DNA of 5,995 bases from Gammaproteobacteria bacterium (GTDB lineage: Bacteria; Pseudomonadota; Gammaproteobacteria; SZUA-229): contig WTCC01000037.1 in the NCBI GenBank assembly GCA_013138755.1, forward strand, positions 1 to 5,995. Direction: 5' to 3'. Both the position numbers and the translations under genes were made by a program. Below are positions 4,170 to 5,995 of the stretch, piece by piece. Numbering within the stretch: the first letter of the stretch is position 1; each line of letters starts with the position of its first letter. The notes under the pieces were generated by a model. It was not told the DNA's origin and did not search any database. It saw nothing but the letters and a program-made list of their open reading frames with translations.

Positions 4170-5995
4170 TTAAAGCTTAAGAGACGCTTTTTCGTGTTTA
4201 TCCTCAATGAGTAAGCTAATCAATTTATCTCCTGACACAGGTTTGTGGTAAAAGTATCCTTGAATACCATAAACACCTTTTTGTTTAAAGTATTCGGCCT
4301 GTGGCGAGGTTTCTACGCCTTCGATGATGCATTCGATGCCAAGTTCTTCAGTCATTACTAAGATAGCATTTATTATTACTTGAGTATTGTTCTGCTCTGA
4401 ATGGAGATCGTCAACAAATGATTTGTCGATTTTAATAAGTTTGATAGGCAGTTTATGCAGGTAGGATAGTGATGAGTAACCCGTGCCAAAATCATCTAAT
4501 AGGAAATCAATTTTTTTATCCTGTAGATCTTCCATCTTTTGAATCGTTACGTCGATATTGTCGAGTAAGACATTTTCAGTAAATTCTAATTTTATGAAGT
4601 TATTTGGCACGGCATACATATCAATAACAGATGTTATTGATTCGACAAAATTACTTTGAATGAATTGTCTGGGGCTGACGTTAATGCTGATGTAGCTAAA
4701 CAATGAATCTTTGCTTAGTGTTTGAATTAGTTTTTCTGCATACGCACAGGCGTGTTGTGTTATCCACTCGCTTAGCTCTAGAATAAGATTACTCTCTTCT
4801 GCAATACAAATAAATTCACCTGGCATGATGTTGCCCAGTACTGGACTGTTCCAACGAATCAGTGTTTCCGCACCGATGATATTTTCATGATTATCAGTAA
4901 TCGGTTGGTAGACAAGATTGAACTCATTGTTCTTTATGGCTTTTCGTAGATGATCTTCGATGATCAGCCGCTTGGTTGCTTCGATATGCATTTCCGGGTT
5001 AAAAAATTCATAGCAATTTTTGCCCAGTTTCTTGGCTCTGTACATTGCGGTATCAGCATGCCTTAATACGTTTTCACTGTCATTTCCGTCTTCAAATGTA
5101 TCAGGGAAAGTTGTAATTCCTATACTCGGAGTAACATGCAGGCTATATTCGTTGATATCGAGAGGTTTAGCCAGCGAATCGATTATCCGATTAGCAACTG
5201 TTATCGAAGTGCTCATTGCCTCAGCTTCGGTATCGCCGACATTACTGAGGATATATACAAATTCATCGCCGCCAATGCGAAAGACGACATCGCCAGCTCT
5301 TTTTTGCTCCGATAGTCTTTGTGCGACCAATGTTAAAAGTATATCGCCAATAGAATGCCCTAAAGAATCATTGACGTTTTTGAAATTGTCCAGGTCAATA
5401 TACATCAAAGCACCATAGTGGTTATAGCGTTGCGCGTTTGAGATTTCTTTGGATAATGAATAGTGCAATTCGCGCCGGTTTGGAAGCTTGGTTAAAGGAT
5501 CTCTTTTCGCCTGTTGTTTATACGTGAGCAGTGCAGCTTTGTTATGTTCGGCTTCTTCGTCCAGAAGTTGTTGTTGGATACAGACATTGTAGTGATAGGC
5601 TAATTTTTCAATAACGGGCGTAATCACCTCTTTAACAGACTCAAGGAGTGTGTCCCCACTTTTTTCAATTATGATCAGGCCGGATGATCCGAAAAGAAAG
5701 GCAGTGATTTCATTGCCGTTTAAAGTTTCTGAAATATGCGGTTTTTTTTTGGTGTCATCCAAACATGTATGCAAGTTATTTAATATTGTTTTCGTGTCGA
5801 TACTAAGACTGATGTTTGGTATTGACTGATATCGTTTCAATATACGGTCGCCTGAGAAAGCATCATCGAATACGTAGATGTGCATGCTCTTAAGGTCTAA
5901 TTGTTTTAGGGTTAATTCCATGAAGCTAAGCATTGCTTCACGTACATTGAGCGTTCCACCAATAGCCAGTAATAACTGGTTTTGTAGTGCTATTA
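4170..5995 (-). CDS. GGDEF-EAL c-di-GMP turnover protein (5' end outside window)
   Basis: The protein joins a diguanylate cyclase domain to a c-di-GMP phosphodiesterase domain. The frame has no stop between the ATG at 5933 and the window edge (it reads ...QNQLLLAIGGTLNVREA before that Met), so the start is outside the window. Numbering from that internal Met: residues 1-120 look like a GAF-type sensor; about 110-143 is a helical, possibly coiled-coil linker; and GGDEF covers about 144-311. Metal-binding D180, N188/D189, GGDEF at 221-225 and the inhibitory RxxD (R212-D215) are all present. EAL covers about 320-570, with ETLIRW (E356) in place of EAL and N418, E450, D480-D481 in DDFGTGYSS, K501, E538 and QGY (558-560). 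Both active sites look intact, so either or both activities are possible. No membrane segment is visible in the part present. It lies upstream of msrB on the same strand, with a gap of about 130 bp. Confidence 0.93.
   Translation of the reverse strand, partial: IALQNQLLLAIGGTLNVREAMLSFMELTLKQLDLKSMHIYVFDDAFSGDRILKRYQSIPNISLSIDTKTILNNLHTCLDDTKKKPHISETLNGNEITAFLFGSSGLIIIEKSGDTLLESVKEVITPVIEKLAYHYNVCIQQQLLDEEAEHNKAALLTYKQQAKRDPLTKLPNRRELHYSLSKEISNAQRYNHYGALMYIDLDNFKNVNDSLGHSIGDILLTLVAQRLSEQKRAGDVVFRIGGDEFVYILSNVGDTEAEAMSTSITVANRIIDSLAKPLDINEYSLHVTPSIGITTFPDTFEDGNDSENVLRHADTAMYRAKKLGKNCYEFFNPEMHIEATKRLIIEDHLRKAIKNNEFNLVYQPITDNHENIIGAETLIRWNSPVLGNIMPGEFICIAEESNLILELSEWITQHACAYAEKLIQTLSKDSLFSYISINVSPRQFIQSNFVESITSVIDMYAVPNNFIKLEFTENVLLDNIDVTIQKMEDLQDKKIDFLLDDFGTGYSSLSYLHKLPIKLIKIDKSFVDDLHSEQNNTQVIINAILVMTEELGIECIIEGVETSPQAEYFKQKGVYGIQGYFYHKPVSGDKLISLLIEDKHEKASLKL

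Noticed and set aside
5020..5418. Plus-strand 132-residue frame opposite GGDEF
   Set aside because: It is antisense to the conserved GGDEF domain and has no recognisable domain.
5931..5933. ATG at 5933 as the true start of the GGDEF-EAL gene
   Set aside because: The frame continues upstream to the window edge with plausible sensor-domain sequence, and no good ribosome binding site precedes this ATG.
1..5995. A novel defence, mobile or biosynthetic system
   Set aside because: All but one of the genes belong to well-known families with ordinary housekeeping or signalling roles, and there are no repeats, integrase, toxin-antitoxin pairs or unusual gene fusions to support one.

Overview
The window looks like chromosomal DNA from a gammaproteobacterium. 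The main reason is DapD, which is 274 residues long and nearly collinear with the E. coli enzyme as I recall it. The linked dapC-dapD-yffB order fits this too. The DNA is fairly AT-rich. I see no transposase, integrase, tRNA, rRNA, CRISPR array or phage gene, so this reads as ordinary core-genome sequence. I cannot name the genus.

Layout: positions 1-450 hold the 3' end of a plus-strand gene that I do not recognise. It converges on a minus-strand cluster, transcribed right to left: dapC (succinyl-DAP aminotransferase, 2951 to 1755), dapD (tetrahydrodipicolinate N-succinyltransferase, 1726 to 902) and a YffB/ArsC-like thioredoxin-fold protein (834 to 493). DapD and DapC carry out two successive steps of the succinylase branch of lysine and meso-diaminopimelate synthesis. 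A perfect 12-bp stem-loop lies between dapD and yffB. The next enzyme of the pathway, DapE, is not in the window.

Divergent from dapC is a short VOC/glyoxalase-fold protein (3055-3471, GTG start) with a full set of potential metal ligands. The 103-bp gap between them carries an 8-bp inverted repeat with -10-like hexamers on both strands. The VOC gene converges on an exported methionine-(R)-sulfoxide reductase, MsrB (4036 to 3497). This MsrB has a single cysteine in the whole protein and lacks both the zinc-binding cysteines and the usual resolving cysteine. The right end (4170-5995, minus strand) is a GGDEF-EAL c-di-GMP protein whose reading frame stays open to the window edge. The ATG at 5933 is therefore almost certainly internal and the gene is partial.

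No gene-free stretch exceeds 300 bases. I found no convincing evidence of a new multi-gene system. The items most worth a second look are the one-cysteine exported MsrB, the symmetrical divergent promoter, the hairpin between dapD and yffB, and the A9 tract inside the c-di-GMP gene.
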